Source: Pyrinomonadaceae bacterium
Lineage (GTDB): Bacteria; Acidobacteriota; Blastocatellia; Pyrinomonadales; Pyrinomonadaceae
Assembly: GCA_022843305.1 (NCBI GenBank)
Contig: JALHNX010000024.1
Coordinates: 1 to 42,937 of the forward strand
DNA length: 42,937 bases
Direction of reading: 5' to 3'
Shown piece after piece: positions 24,249-32,842 of the stretch. Position 1 is the first letter of the stretch, and each line of letters begins with the position of its first letter. The position numbers and the translations under genes were made by a program. The notes under the pieces were generated by a model. The model saw nothing but the letters and a program-made list of their open reading frames with translations, did not search any database and was not told where the DNA came from.

Positions 24249-24941
24249 TTATCGGCGGCTGATTCTTTTTTCGATTGCCGTCCAATCTTCCTCGGTATCA
24301 ATATTTGCGCTGAACTGCGGCGACATTTCGTAACCCAGAACGTTTTCGCCGTATAAACTTTCGCGGTCAATTACTATTTCGCTCCGCGTCACGTAAACCG
24401 AACCGTCGCGGTGAAACGCCGGCGGCAAATCCTGACGGCGCGGAATTATTTCCGCATCGCCGGTCGAAAGCGACATTTTGCCGCCGACGTTTTTCCAAAA
24501 AACCCATTTCGGATTGTATTCGTGCGGCACTGGCAAAACGCTGATTACGCAGTCGGCGCGATTGTCAATAAAGAGTTCGACGCAGGCATCAATATCTGCC
24601 GCGCGTCTTAAAGGATTCGTCGGCTGCAGAAGGCAAACCGCGTCGAAATCTTCGCCGTTTTCTTTCAAAGTCAAAAGCGCGTGCCGGACAACTGCCAAAC
24701 TCGGCGTCGAATCCTGAGCTAATTCCGACGGTCGCAGAAACGGAACATCAAGCCCGCAGTTTCTGCCGGTTTCGGCGATCTCCGCGTCTTCGGTGCTTAA
24801 AATCACCCGCGCTAAAGTTTTCGCCTGCAAAGCACTTTCGGCGGTATAGGTAAGCAGCGGTTTGCCGTTCAAAAGCCGGATGTTTTTTCGCGGAACGCCC
24901 TTTGAACCGCCGCGCGCCGGAATTAAGCCCAAAACTTTCAT
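24249..24941 (-). CDS. neuA: CMP-nonulosonate (acylneuraminate-type) cytidylyltransferase
   Basis: This 230-residue enzyme should activate a nonulosonic acid with CTP to give the CMP-sugar used by a transferase. The N-terminus LIPARGGSKGVPRKNIR is the nucleotide-binding signature of the family, LLQPTNPLRRAADID is the second conserved block, and FHRDGSVYVTRSE and SANIDTEEDW are typical C-terminal features. It could equally be a legionaminate (LegF) or sialate (NeuA) enzyme; I use neuA in the broad sense. It follows the NeuC-like gene by 4 bp, so translation is probably coupled. Confidence 0.9.
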   Translation of the reverse strand: MKVLGLIPARGGSKGVPRKNIRLLNGKPLLTYTAESALQAKTLARVILSTEDAEIAETGRNCGLDVPFLRPSELAQDSTPSLAVVRHALLTLKENGEDFDAVCLLQPTNPLRRAADIDACVELFIDNRADCVISVLPVPHEYNPKWVFWKNVGGKMSLSTGDAEIIPRRQDLPPAFHRDGSVYVTRSEIVIDRESLYGENVLGYEMSPQFSANIDTEEDWTAIEKRISRR

Positions 24942-24945
24942 CGGT

Positions 24946-26097
24946 TTAATAGGCTAATCGTTTTTGAATTTCGAGCGGCGCTTTTGCCAGCAGATGCGAA
25001 ATTCTTTCGCCCGCTTTGCCGTCGCCGTAAAGTTTGTCGGATTCATACCGACCGTGTTCGATCTGGCGGCGCACGGCTGATTGAATATCTTCAAAATTAT
25101 GTTCGACATCAATCACGTTTTTTCCGCGTTCGCGTCCCGTCTGGCGCGAGCCGATATTGACGACCGGAACGCCGAGAAATGAACATTCGCGGATGCCGAC
25201 GCTCGAATTGCCGATCAGACATTTGCTGTTGTAAAGCAGCCGCAGAAAATCGGTCGGCGACATATTTTTGAAAAAATGCATATTTTTCGGTTTGACGGTT
25301 TCGCGGAAAGTTCTGATTCCGTTCGACGTTCCATCCGAACCGGCATCAACGTTCGACCAGAACCAAAGCGTCGGCAAACCGATCTGATGAACCGCTTCGA
25401 GCGTTTCCATGACCTGTTCGCGGGCGAGCTTGTATTCGGTCGTCACCGGATGCTGCATGACGACCAGATAACCATTCAATAATCTTTCAAGATCGCCGAC
25501 GCCGCCGTATTTTTCAAACGGGTTAAAGTCTAAAGCCGGATTCGGCAGAACTTCCGCCGCGATGTCAATCGAAGGACAGCCGGTAATAAAAATCTTGTAA
25601 GCGTCTTCGCCCATCTTTTCGACGCGCTCAGCGGCGCAGCTTGTCGAAACCAAATGCAGATCGGCGAGTTTCGTGACGGCGTGGCGAACTTTTTCATCGA
25701 TCGAACCGGTGACTTCGCCGCCCTGTATATGGACGACCGGAATGTTCATATACGATGCGGCGATCGCTGTCGCGATGGTTTCGTAACGGTCGGCGATGGT
25801 CACCACCAGATCGGGCTTCAAATTGTCGAATACGGTCGCGAGTTCGAGCAGACCGATGCCGGTTGTTTTCGCCATCGAGGTCGGATTTTCGCCCTCCAGA
25901 ACCATATAAACGCGCGCGGCGACTTTAAAGCCGTCGTTTTCGACATAATTTACCGCCGTCCCGTAACGGTCGAGCAGAGCCGAGGCGGCAATGACGACCT
26001 GCAGCTCCAAATCGGGATTTTCATTGATCGCTTTGAGGGCGGTTTTGATACGGCTGTAACTGGGTCGCGCCGTGATTACTACACAAACTTTTCGCAT
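24946..26097 (-). CDS. neuC: UDP-sugar 2-epimerase, hydrolysing (NeuC/LegG-like)
   Basis: This 383-residue enzyme belongs to the hydrolysing UDP-N-acetylglucosamine 2-epimerase group. It releases a 2-epimerised sugar (ManNAc from UDP-GlcNAc, or the 6-deoxy diamino analogue in the legionaminate route). Diagnostic blocks are ADRYET, VHIQGGEVTGSIDEKVRHAVTKL, FITGCPSIDI, QHPVTTEY, and IGNSSVGIRECSFLGVPVVNIGSRQTGRERG. The N-terminus has ITARPSYSR where many homologues have TGTRA(D/E)YG, a known variation in this group as far as I recall. No genes for making UDP-diamino-bacillosamine are in the window, so sialate and legionaminate cannot be separated. Confidence 0.88.
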   Translation of the reverse strand: MRKVCVVITARPSYSRIKTALKAINENPDLELQVVIAASALLDRYGTAVNYVENDGFKVAARVYMVLEGENPTSMAKTTGIGLLELATVFDNLKPDLVVTIADRYETIATAIAASYMNIPVVHIQGGEVTGSIDEKVRHAVTKLADLHLVSTSCAAERVEKMGEDAYKIFITGCPSIDIAAEVLPNPALDFNPFEKYGGVGDLERLLNGYLVVMQHPVTTEYKLAREQVMETLEAVHQIGLPTLWFWSNVDAGSDGTSNGIRTFRETVKPKNMHFFKNMSPTDFLRLLYNSKCLIGNSSVGIRECSFLGVPVVNIGSRQTGRERGKNVIDVEHNFEDIQSAVRRQIEHGRYESDKLYGDGKAGERISHLLAKAPLEIQKRLAY

Positions 26098-26162
26098 AAT
26101 TTTTATGATTTTTCGTCGGCAATCCGACTTTGGAAAGGAAGAAGGATTTTAGAGTTATTTCG

Positions 26163-27224
26163 TTAAACATCAATGTCTTCCGGTAAAAGCAATTCGTCGG
26201 CTTGCAGACTGCGGCGCAGTTTTCGACCGATAAGTTCGGGCAATTTCGCCGCCGGAATGCCTTTTCCGGGTTTTTTCAAAAGAAGATTTTCGGCATCGAG
26301 AATCGTTCCCGCCGGCAGAAACGAACCGGCATAGATGCTTTTGGTGAAAATCTGCCGGAGCGGCGCAAGCTCGGCGGCGATCTCTTCTTTTTGAACCGGA
26401 TTCGCCGTCATTTTGTCGATCGAACGGACGCCTTCGACAAGTTGGCGTAGTTCTTTGGTCGTGATTGACGAAGGTACGTCGGGACCGAACATTTCGCGGC
26501 TTAAAGTAACGTGAACTTCCAAAACTTCCGCGCCGAGCGTCGCGGCGGCAAGTCCGGCATAAATCTTTCCGGAATGGTCCGACAAGCCGGTCGCGCAGTC
26601 GTAGCGTTTTTGCAGTTCTTCGAGCAAATTAAGCCCTACTTTTTCAGGGGGACACGGATATGCGGAAGTGCACTGCAAAACCGCGAGCGGATTTTTTGAT
26701 TGTCGAATTTGCCCGACGGCTTCGTCCAATTCGTTCCAATCGCTCATTCCCGAAGATAAAATGACTGGCTTTCCGGTCGAAGTAACGCGATTGAGCATCT
26801 GAACATTGTTGATCTCGCCCGACGCGATCTTCCAGACCTGCATTCCGATCTCTTCTAAAAGCACGACTGCCTGCATCGAAAAAGGCGAGCTCAAAAACAG
26901 CAGTCCGCGCTCGTCGGCGTGTTTTTTTAATCCCGCCCACTGCGCTTTTGAAAATTCCATCCGCTGCCAGTATTCGTAACGTGTTTCGTCTTGCGGACTG
27001 AATTTGACGCGCCACGGTTCGGCGGGCGTGCTTTCGGCGGCGGCGATATGCGTTTGAAATTTGACGGCATCCGCGCCGGCATTGGCAATCGCGTCAATAA
27101 AAGCGTGCGCCTGACCGAGACTGCCGTCGTGCGTCTGCGCGACTTCGCCGATTATCAAACAGCGTCCTTCCGTTTGATTATTTGAAATGTTTTGAAGACA
27201 AATTTGGCGAAAATTATTGTTCAT
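26163..27224 (-). CDS. neuB: Nonulosonic acid synthase (NeuB/LegI-like)
   Basis: This enzyme of about 353 residues condenses phosphoenolpyruvate with a mannosamine-type sugar to give a nine-carbon sugar acid. The TIM barrel shows GADAVKFQTHIAAAEST, FLSSPFSMQAV, WKIASGEINN, LQCTSAYPCPPE and GLSDHSGKIYAGLAAATLGA. The C-terminus is a SAF/antifreeze-like domain (RRSLQADELLLPEDI). The frame includes a TTG at 27242 overlapping the permease gene, but the ATG at 27224, 1 bp after the permease stop, is preferred (MNNNFRQICL). Together with neuC and neuA it forms a complete core set for making a CMP-nonulosonate. Confidence 0.92.
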   Translation of the reverse strand: MNNNFRQICLQNISNNQTEGRCLIIGEVAQTHDGSLGQAHAFIDAIANAGADAVKFQTHIAAAESTPAEPWRVKFSPQDETRYEYWQRMEFSKAQWAGLKKHADERGLLFLSSPFSMQAVVLLEEIGMQVWKIASGEINNVQMLNRVTSTGKPVILSSGMSDWNELDEAVGQIRQSKNPLAVLQCTSAYPCPPEKVGLNLLEELQKRYDCATGLSDHSGKIYAGLAAATLGAEVLEVHVTLSREMFGPDVPSSITTKELRQLVEGVRSIDKMTANPVQKEEIAAELAPLRQIFTKSIYAGSFLPAGTILDAENLLLKKPGKGIPAAKLPELIGRKLRRSLQADELLLPEDIDV

Positions 27225-27225
27225 C

Positions 27226-28098
27226 TCAGATCGTGTCGGCAAAGGTTTTTTCCATCCGGCGAAAGTAAAACGCGCCGCTGAACAGCAAGATCAAAGCCGC
27301 GCCGGTTGATGCCAGCGCCATCATTCCGGGCTGAGTATTCGTGCCGAGCAACGCCCAGCGAAAACCTTCGACCACGCCGACCATCGGATTCAAACCGTAA
27401 ATTGTCCGCCAGGGTTCGCTTAATAATGTGCTTGAATAAGCAATCGGGGTCGCAAACAGCCAGATTTGCGTCAGAAACGGAATCACATATTTAATGTCGC
27501 GGTATTCGACATTAAGTGCCGAAAGCCACAAGCTGACCGCGAGCGACGCGATAATCGTCAGCACTAAAAAAAGCGGCAGCCAAAGTATATTAATAGTCGG
27601 CGTGATTCCGTAAAAAATCATTAAAATCACTAAAACCCCGAATGCCAGCAGAAAATCAATCACTCCGGCTAAAACCGTCGCGATCGGAATAATCAGGCGC
27701 GGAAAATATACTTTTTTTATCAGATTCGAACTTGCCACCAAACTGTTGGTCGCCTGCGTTAAACCGTTCGAGAAAAGTGTCCACGGAACAAGCGCGGCAA
27801 ACGAGAAGATCGGATAGGGAATTCCGTCCGACGAAAGTTTGGCGAGATTGCCGAAGAAAATGCTGAATACGACCATCGTCATCACGGGCTGAATGATCGC
27901 CCACAGAACGCCGAGCGCGGTTTGTTTGTAACGCACCTTTATATCTCGCCAGACGAGAAAATAAAGCAGTTCACGATACTCCCAAAGATCTTTGATCTTG
28001 AGAGGAACAAACCCGTTTGACGGTTCGATTCGCAAGTGAGGAAGTTTGCTGAGTTGTGCTGAAATAATTGCTGAAATTTCTTCTTCTTTAACAGCCAT
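27226..28098 (-). CDS. ABC-2 type polysaccharide exporter permease (Wzm/TagG-like)
   Basis: This 290-residue inner-membrane protein has about six hydrophobic helices. The N-terminal cytosolic part ends WRDIKVRYKQTALGVLWAIIQP, the signature of TagG/KpsM/Wzm permeases, and the C-terminal part has LNPMVGVVEGFRWALLG. It should form the channel of an ABC exporter for lipid-linked glycan. No ATPase (Wzt/TagH) gene is adjacent or anywhere in the window, so the partner must lie elsewhere. Its presence beside a Wzy-type polymerase is a mixed arrangement. It starts 13 bp after the Wzc-like gene. Confidence 0.9.
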   Translation of the reverse strand: MAVKEEEISAIISAQLSKLPHLRIEPSNGFVPLKIKDLWEYRELLYFLVWRDIKVRYKQTALGVLWAIIQPVMTMVVFSIFFGNLAKLSSDGIPYPIFSFAALVPWTLFSNGLTQATNSLVASSNLIKKVYFPRLIIPIATVLAGVIDFLLAFGVLVILMIFYGITPTINILWLPLFLVLTIIASLAVSLWLSALNVEYRDIKYVIPFLTQIWLFATPIAYSSTLLSEPWRTIYGLNPMVGVVEGFRWALLGTNTQPGMMALASTGAALILLFSGAFYFRRMEKTFADTI

Positions 28099-28111
28099 TT
28101 GATTTATTAGA

Positions 28112-30565
28112 CTAATGAAGTTTTAAAACCTGATGATCGCCGTCCGGCAGAAGTTCGGCATCCATCTCGTAATATCCGTATTTACTGTAATTTGATTGGT
28201 GCAATTGGATTCCGTTCAAGACCATCCCGATAACCCGCGCGCCGACCGTCTGTAATACTTTTCTCGCTTTCTGAACCGACGGTTTCGAACTCTTACCGTC
28301 GCGCACGACGATAATCACCGAGTCAACAAGGGTCGAAAGAATCGTGCTGTCCGCAAAATAAAGCACTGGCGGCGAATCAATGATGATGTGCGTATATTTT
28401 CCTGATAACTTCATCAACAACGAGCGCATTTCTTCCGAACACAGCAAATTAGCCGGATTAACACAGCGTTCCCCTGCCGTTAGAGTATGCAGGTTGCCGG
28501 AATCGTCTTTTTGAATAGTCATATCCAGCAGGTCGTCGTTGATTTCCTTGGCGGTTAAAAGCGCGGTTAATCCGTAATCATTATTTAAGCCCTTAATCAG
28601 ATGGATTCTCGGACAACGAAGATCCGCGTCAATCAATAAAACTTTATCTCTGGTTTTTGACAAACTGGCGGCAAGATTTATCGCGGTAATGGTTTTTCCT
28701 TCACCTTCTTCGCCCGAAGTAACTAAAATAGACTGCGGCGGTCCGCCCGAAGTTGAAAGCATCAGATGAGTTCTTAACTGTAAATACGCTTCTGAAAACG
28801 CCGGTTTTTCAAATATCGCCGGATTGTAAAAATTTTTTCTGACCCTGCCTTTTCGGGTTAAAGCAAAATTGGAAAGCGATAATTTATTACCTAAACTTAA
28901 AGGCGCTTTCGGAATTGTGGCGAGCAGCGCAAGTCCCAATTCGTTTTCAACATTCTCCGAATATTGCACCGAATCATCGAGCCAGTCAATCAAAAATGCC
29001 AAACCGCAGCCGACCGACAGTGAAACCAAAAGGGCAAGGATAATATTTTTCTTTCTTTCGGGTCCGACCGGCGAATTTGAAACCAGCGCCCGATCAACCA
29101 CCAGAACATTATTCGGTGTATCGTTTAAGATAACGTCGTTCTCACGCGAACGCTGCAGAATGGCATTGAGCAATCCTCTGTTCGTGTCTATTTCCTGCTG
29201 AATTATCTTGTAGTTAATCGCCGCTTCGCTTTGCCTGATAACTTCTTCGCGTTGGCTGTTAAAACTGTTTCTTAACTCTCTTTCGCGGGCAATTGTCTCA
29301 TTGAGTCTTTCTTCGAGCGTGGAAATCTGTATATCGGAAGCGCGTTTGCGAAGTGTTCCGAGTTGGTTTTCGACGCTTTCGATTTGTTTTTTGGTTTGCA
29401 CGACTTCATACCATTCGTCGGTATATTCGGTCTTAAGCTGCGCCAATCTTTGCCGCAAATCGTTTAATTTCGCTTCTAAGGCTGTCACCTGCGGGTCTTT
29501 GGTTTCGGCGGTTGCCGTGCGCATCTTGTTCTGCATTGCCGCCTGATAAGCGGTCTGCGCGGCGATTCGCTCATTTTCCGCCCGTCCGAGCTGCCCGCTC
29601 AAATCGGTAAATTTTTGAACGACGGTGTTTTGCTTGTCATCGAGCGAAACGATTTGATTATTCTTCGCGTAATTTATTAAGCGTTCTTCGCCTTCCCGGA
29701 TGTTGGATTGGAGTTCGCCGACCCTTTTTTGCAGAAAATCACTTGCCGAAGCATTAGTTTGAATTTTCTGCTCTAAATTTTGCATTACATACACATCGGC
29801 GATGGTATTGGCGATTTTTGTCGCGATTACCGGGTCCTGATGCGTAAATTCAATATCAATAAGCCGGGTTTCGACGTTTCTGGTCCTCGCATCTTTAACG
29901 GGCGTAACCACTAAACCCCTTTTCAACGTGGCGACGAGCGGTGCTAATCTTTCCGTTTCCGCATCCGAATCGAGCGAAGAATTGTCGGTATTTAATGTCA
30001 GACTGTTTTCTTTGGGGCGATTGGAAACCGCGGCAGGCTGTTCCGAAGCGGGCGGGCGATAAAACCCGAACATTTTTTTGACATTCTGCCATGCACTTAA
30101 TTCTTTTCCTTTTTGCGGGTTAAGAAAATTCTTGTTGTTTTCCAGATCAAGCGTTTTTATGACCTTCCGCAGAAGCCCCGAGCCTTCGAGAATCTGTAAT
30201 TGAGTCGTAAAATACGCCGGATCGTTAGCCTGATTGTTGACGATGATCGGATTACCGGCGTTGCGGCTGCCGGCTGCCGGATTGTTTTCCGCATTAACCT
30301 GCACACGCGCCTGCGATTTGTAATAATCCGGGTTTTGCGCCACATAAACGATTGTCGCGCCTGTCACTAAGATGGTCAGGCTTAAAATCAACAGCCAGTG
30401 ATTGAAGAGCGTTGTAAAAAAACTGCGGAGCAGGGTTTTCTCACTGTCCTGTTTAGGAACGGCTCCATAATATCCGTCGGTATAGACGCTCTTATACTCG
30501 ACGGGATAGGATGATTCGATTTCCAATGAATCGTTGTTGTAATTATTGGAATTTAATCTTTTCAT
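28112..30565 (-). CDS. Wzc-like polysaccharide co-polymerase and BY-kinase
   Basis: This 817-residue inner-membrane protein combines a Wzz chain-length domain and a bacterial tyrosine kinase. A first membrane helix lies at about 55-77, a long periplasmic coiled coil at about 260-460, and a second helix at about 507-527. The kinase has Walker A GEEGEGKT (618-625), Walker A' VLLIDADLR (642-650) and Walker B IIIDSPP (727-733). A tyrosine-rich stretch Y793, Y796, Y798, Y799 (SNYSKYGYYE) is the expected autophosphorylation cluster, though it is followed by about 18 more residues. It controls polymer length and export through cycles of phosphorylation, working with the Wza-like protein encoded 22 bp upstream. 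Confidence 0.95.
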   Translation of the reverse strand: MKRLNSNNYNNDSLEIESSYPVEYKSVYTDGYYGAVPKQDSEKTLLRSFFTTLFNHWLLILSLTILVTGATIVYVAQNPDYYKSQARVQVNAENNPAAGSRNAGNPIIVNNQANDPAYFTTQLQILEGSGLLRKVIKTLDLENNKNFLNPQKGKELSAWQNVKKMFGFYRPPASEQPAAVSNRPKENSLTLNTDNSSLDSDAETERLAPLVATLKRGLVVTPVKDARTRNVETRLIDIEFTHQDPVIATKIANTIADVYVMQNLEQKIQTNASASDFLQKRVGELQSNIREGEERLINYAKNNQIVSLDDKQNTVVQKFTDLSGQLGRAENERIAAQTAYQAAMQNKMRTATAETKDPQVTALEAKLNDLRQRLAQLKTEYTDEWYEVVQTKKQIESVENQLGTLRKRASDIQISTLEERLNETIARERELRNSFNSQREEVIRQSEAAINYKIIQQEIDTNRGLLNAILQRSRENDVILNDTPNNVLVVDRALVSNSPVGPERKKNIILALLVSLSVGCGLAFLIDWLDDSVQYSENVENELGLALLATIPKAPLSLGNKLSLSNFALTRKGRVRKNFYNPAIFEKPAFSEAYLQLRTHLMLSTSGGPPQSILVTSGEEGEGKTITAINLAASLSKTRDKVLLIDADLRCPRIHLIKGLNNDYGLTALLTAKEINDDLLDMTIQKDDSGNLHTLTAGERCVNPANLLCSEEMRSLLMKLSGKYTHIIIDSPPVLYFADSTILSTLVDSVIIVVRDGKSSKPSVQKARKVLQTVGARVIGMVLNGIQLHQSNYSKYGYYEMDAELLPDGDHQVLKLH

Positions 30566-30587
30566 ATTTCAACTGCTATTAAATAAG

Positions 30588-31628
30588 TTAAGGAATCATG
30601 ATCGGCACTCGCGTAACCGCCGGAATAATCGAATTTAAGATATTTTTCAATAAACTGCGTTTCGGTCCCGGCACATCAACGATGTCATTAGGTTGGAGGA
30701 TAATTTCTTCCTGACTCACGCTTTTTTTATTTTCCTTCAAATTTACAAATATCTCGGTTTTCGACAGATTATCGGGCGATTGGCGGGAAATTTTTATTTT
30801 GTCGGTCTGCGCTCCGGGCGCGAAACCGCCCGCCATGGCAATCGCTCTCGAAAGCGTGACCGGCTCTTTCAAATTGACGGTTACGGCTGATTTTACATTG
30901 CCGATAACAAACGCCTGTTTGATTTCGGCTTCCGTGATCCGCACAACATCGCCGCCCTGAACATATGGGTTGGCGTTTTCGTCGCCTTTCAAAAGTTCGG
31001 GTAGCGAAAGCGAAATTATTTCATGTTCGACCGCTTCGTTTGTGGTCGCATTTGCCGGACTTTCAATCAAATTTTGTTCGCAATTTTTCGTATTCGGATC
31101 ACGAAATATCTGAACGATCTGACCGGCATTCGCCGCCGGACCGTTGACCTGCGATAAAATCTGAAAAAGCCGCATCGGACGCTGCAGCTGAAATGTTTTA
31201 GGCGTGTTGACCGCGCCGATGACCGTTACCGGATTCGCATTATATTCTCTAATGGTCACGTAAACCTGCGGATTTACCAGAAATTTTTTGTATCTGTTCG
31301 TAATTTCCGCCGATAATTGCGCTTCGGTCAGACAGACGGCGGGAATCGGTTCATCGAGCATCGGCATTCTGACGGTTCCTTCATTACTGACCCGAACGCC
31401 GTCCTGAGTTAAAATGTCCTGTTTGAGAATAAGAATTTTCAAGACATCGCCGACTCCGATTTTATAATTGCCGTTATCTGCCGGCAGATTATTTTGAACT
31501 GCCGATTGAGCCGGTGAGAGAGTGGATAATCCGAACAAAATAAAAATGCTGAAAATAAAATGATTCCGTATGCTTGTTCGTTTTGTTTGCCAAAAAATGT
31601 TTTTATTTCGGTATTCTGTTACTTCCAT
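30588..31628 (-). CDS. Polysaccharide export outer-membrane protein (Wza-like, OPX)
   Basis: This 346-residue protein has an N-terminal hydrophobic segment (FIFSILFGLST region, after about 20 polar residues) ending near SPAQS, consistent with a Sec signal peptide. No lipobox cysteine follows, so it is probably not a lipoprotein, unlike E. coli Wza. The polysaccharide export domain begins YKIGVGDVLKI and includes NPQVYVTIREYNANPVTVIG. It is followed by two SLBB-type regions, one of them with AFVIGNVKSAVTVNLKEPVTL. The end lacks an obvious amphipathic pore helix. It should form the periplasm-spanning exit channel and dock on the Wzc-like partner. Confidence 0.9.
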   Translation of the reverse strand: MEVTEYRNKNIFWQTKRTSIRNHFIFSIFILFGLSTLSPAQSAVQNNLPADNGNYKIGVGDVLKILILKQDILTQDGVRVSNEGTVRMPMLDEPIPAVCLTEAQLSAEITNRYKKFLVNPQVYVTIREYNANPVTVIGAVNTPKTFQLQRPMRLFQILSQVNGPAANAGQIVQIFRDPNTKNCEQNLIESPANATTNEAVEHEIISLSLPELLKGDENANPYVQGGDVVRITEAEIKQAFVIGNVKSAVTVNLKEPVTLSRAIAMAGGFAPGAQTDKIKISRQSPDNLSKTEIFVNLKENKKSVSQEEIILQPNDIVDVPGPKRSLLKNILNSIIPAVTRVPIMIP

Positions 31629-31652
31629 ACCATTACTTTTAATTCCGTAATT

Positions 31653-31955
31653 CTAATTAGTTCTGAACCGCCGCGAGTAAATTACTTCCCGCAAATGATT
31701 CGGATAAGCTAAATTTAATACCGTATTACAAATAATGACGGTTTTTTCCTCGTTCGCGCTGACGAACTTGCCCCGTAAGGGATAATCCGCTTCCTTGATA
31801 ATTATTCTTTCTCTAACCCATTGCCAAAACTGACTTTGAGTTGTCCAAAATTCCTTGCCGTCGTGGCACACAACCAAAGCGTTTTTTTTCTTTCGCTTAA
31901 TGTCCTTTCGTTCTTTTTTTAACTGCTTTTTTCTTTCTTCCTTAGTTTGATTCAT
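31653..31955 (-). CDS. Small basic protein of unknown function, first gene of the polysaccharide operon
   Basis: This 100-residue protein has an extremely charged N-terminus: residues 5-26 are almost all Lys, Arg, Glu or Gln. A compact domain follows with VVCHDGKEFWTTQSQFW, LRGKFVSANEEKTVIICNTVLN and REVIYSRRFR. There is no signal peptide or membrane helix. I do not recognise a family. It starts about 177 bp after the end of the response-regulator gene and 24 bp before the export gene, so it is co-transcribed with the export machinery. The sequence reads as a genuine protein with a patterned C-terminal half, and its position would suit a regulatory or RNA-binding role, but that is a guess. 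Confidence 0.7.
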   Translation of the reverse strand: MNQTKEERKKQLKKERKDIKRKKKNALVVCHDGKEFWTTQSQFWQWVRERIIIKEADYPLRGKFVSANEEKTVIICNTVLNLAYPNHLREVIYSRRFRTN

Positions 31956-32131
31956 AGTTTTTTGAACACTGAGGGACTATGGTAAAGCAAAAAATTTGAT
32001 TACCAATTTACCCATCAGGGAAGTCTCGTTTCGAGACGGTTTAAAGCGGAACGATTCTCCGCCTTTTCGTTATAAATAAAATTTCCAATATCGCGCGCGC
32101 GGCAATGGCGTTAAAAACTTCCGCCCGTGCT
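31956..32131 (-). promoter_or_regulatory. Leader/promoter region of the polysaccharide operon
   Basis: This 176 bp gap separates the regulator gene from the 32 kb operon. It contains, in transcription order, an imperfect GC-rich hairpin at about 32043-32066 (a possible weak terminator for the regulator), a perfect 6 bp stem GTCTCG/CGAGAC at 32023-32037, and the motif TGGGTAAATTGGTA (32001-32014 read on the minus strand). The last shares its left half with the palindromes at 34249 and 34273. No confident -35/-10 pair stands out. Confidence 0.5.
32001..32014 (-). promoter_or_regulatory. Putative regulator half-site in front of the polysaccharide operon
   Basis: The minus strand reads TGGGTAAATTGGTA. 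Its first ten bases are the same as the left arm of the palindrome at 34249-34262 (GGGTAAATTTACCC plus its preceding T), while the right arm is not inverted. It lies about 46 bp upstream of the first start codon of the operon, where an activator site would be expected. Confidence 0.4.
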
Positions 32132-32842
32132 TTACGCGCTTCTAAAACCGTTAAACGACTGCATCGTTTCCAATGGAATTTCAACCAGCTTTTCATTAAA
32201 AGCGTGAACTACGAGTTCTAAACGACTATTAACCTTCAATTTCTCGAAAATCGAAGTTAAATGATGCCGCACGGTCGTTTCGGTGATAAAAAGATTTTCG
32301 GCGATCACTTTATTCTTCATTCCTTTACAGATCAGCATCAGAACCTCGCGTTCGCGTTCGGTTAAAACGGCACAATTGTATGAATAAAGTTTTTCGGGCA
32401 GCGATTTCTTTTCCTTGACGAGCTGTTTGATAGTTTCGCTCATCAGTTTTCGCTCAAACCATATCTCGCCATTGCTAACCTGCCGGATCGCCTTAAAGAG
32501 CGCGTCGGCATTTTTTTCTTTGGAAAATAATCCGTCAACGCCGAGCAGCAGATATTTCTGATGTTTTTCAAAATGCCTCGAATTTGTCAGAACCAGCTTC
32601 GGAATAAATGATGCCTGCCCCGAAAGAAATAATTCAAAATTGCCGTTATCGACTTCCGACGAATCAATCAGCAAAATATCGGGTTTTGCTTTATTGATTA
32701 ACTCCGAGGCTTCTGATAAATCGGCGGCTTCACCGCAAACTTTGAAATTTTTTTCAGTTTCCAGCAGTAATTTCAAGCCATTGCGGAAAATCAAAAAGTC
32801 ACCGATAACCATAATCTTAATTTCTTTTTTTGCATCCATCAT
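32132..32842 (-). CDS. NarL/LuxR-family response regulator 1
   Basis: The protein has about 236 residues from the ATG at 32842 (MMDAKKEIKIMVIGD), which is preceded by GGAGAGCGGA. A TTG start at 32884 in the same frame would add 14 charged residues and is less likely. The receiver domain keeps one of the two N-terminal acidic residues (IGDF), a candidate phospho-acceptor Asp (ILLIDSS) and the conserved Lys (LFSKEK). The C-terminal LuxR helix-turn-helix runs from LTEREREVLMLICKGM to ETTVRHHLTSIFEKL. It lies directly upstream of the polysaccharide operon in the same orientation and probably controls it. No histidine kinase is in the window. Confidence 0.88.
   Translation of the reverse strand: MMDAKKEIKIMVIGDFLIFRNGLKLLLETEKNFKVCGEAADLSEASELINKAKPDILLIDSSEVDNGNFELFLSGQASFIPKLVLTNSRHFEKHQKYLLLGVDGLFSKEKNADALFKAIRQVSNGEIWFERKLMSETIKQLVKEKKSLPEKLYSYNCAVLTEREREVLMLICKGMKNKVIAENLFITETTVRHHLTSIFEKLKVNSRLELVVHAFNEKLVEIPLETMQSFNGFRSA

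Noticed and set aside
23504..24370. Methyltransferase start at 24370
   Set aside because: It would overlap the cytidylyltransferase gene by about 120 bp; the added residues do not resemble a methyltransferase N-terminus.
26163..27242. TTG start of neuB at 27242
   Set aside because: An ATG at 27224 lies directly after the upstream stop and gives the usual N-terminus.
32023..32063. Leader hairpins before the polysaccharide operon as a c-di-GMP riboswitch or ops/JUMPstart antitermination element
   Set aside because: The stems are short and I could not match a conserved riboswitch core or the ops sequence; listed only as part of the leader.
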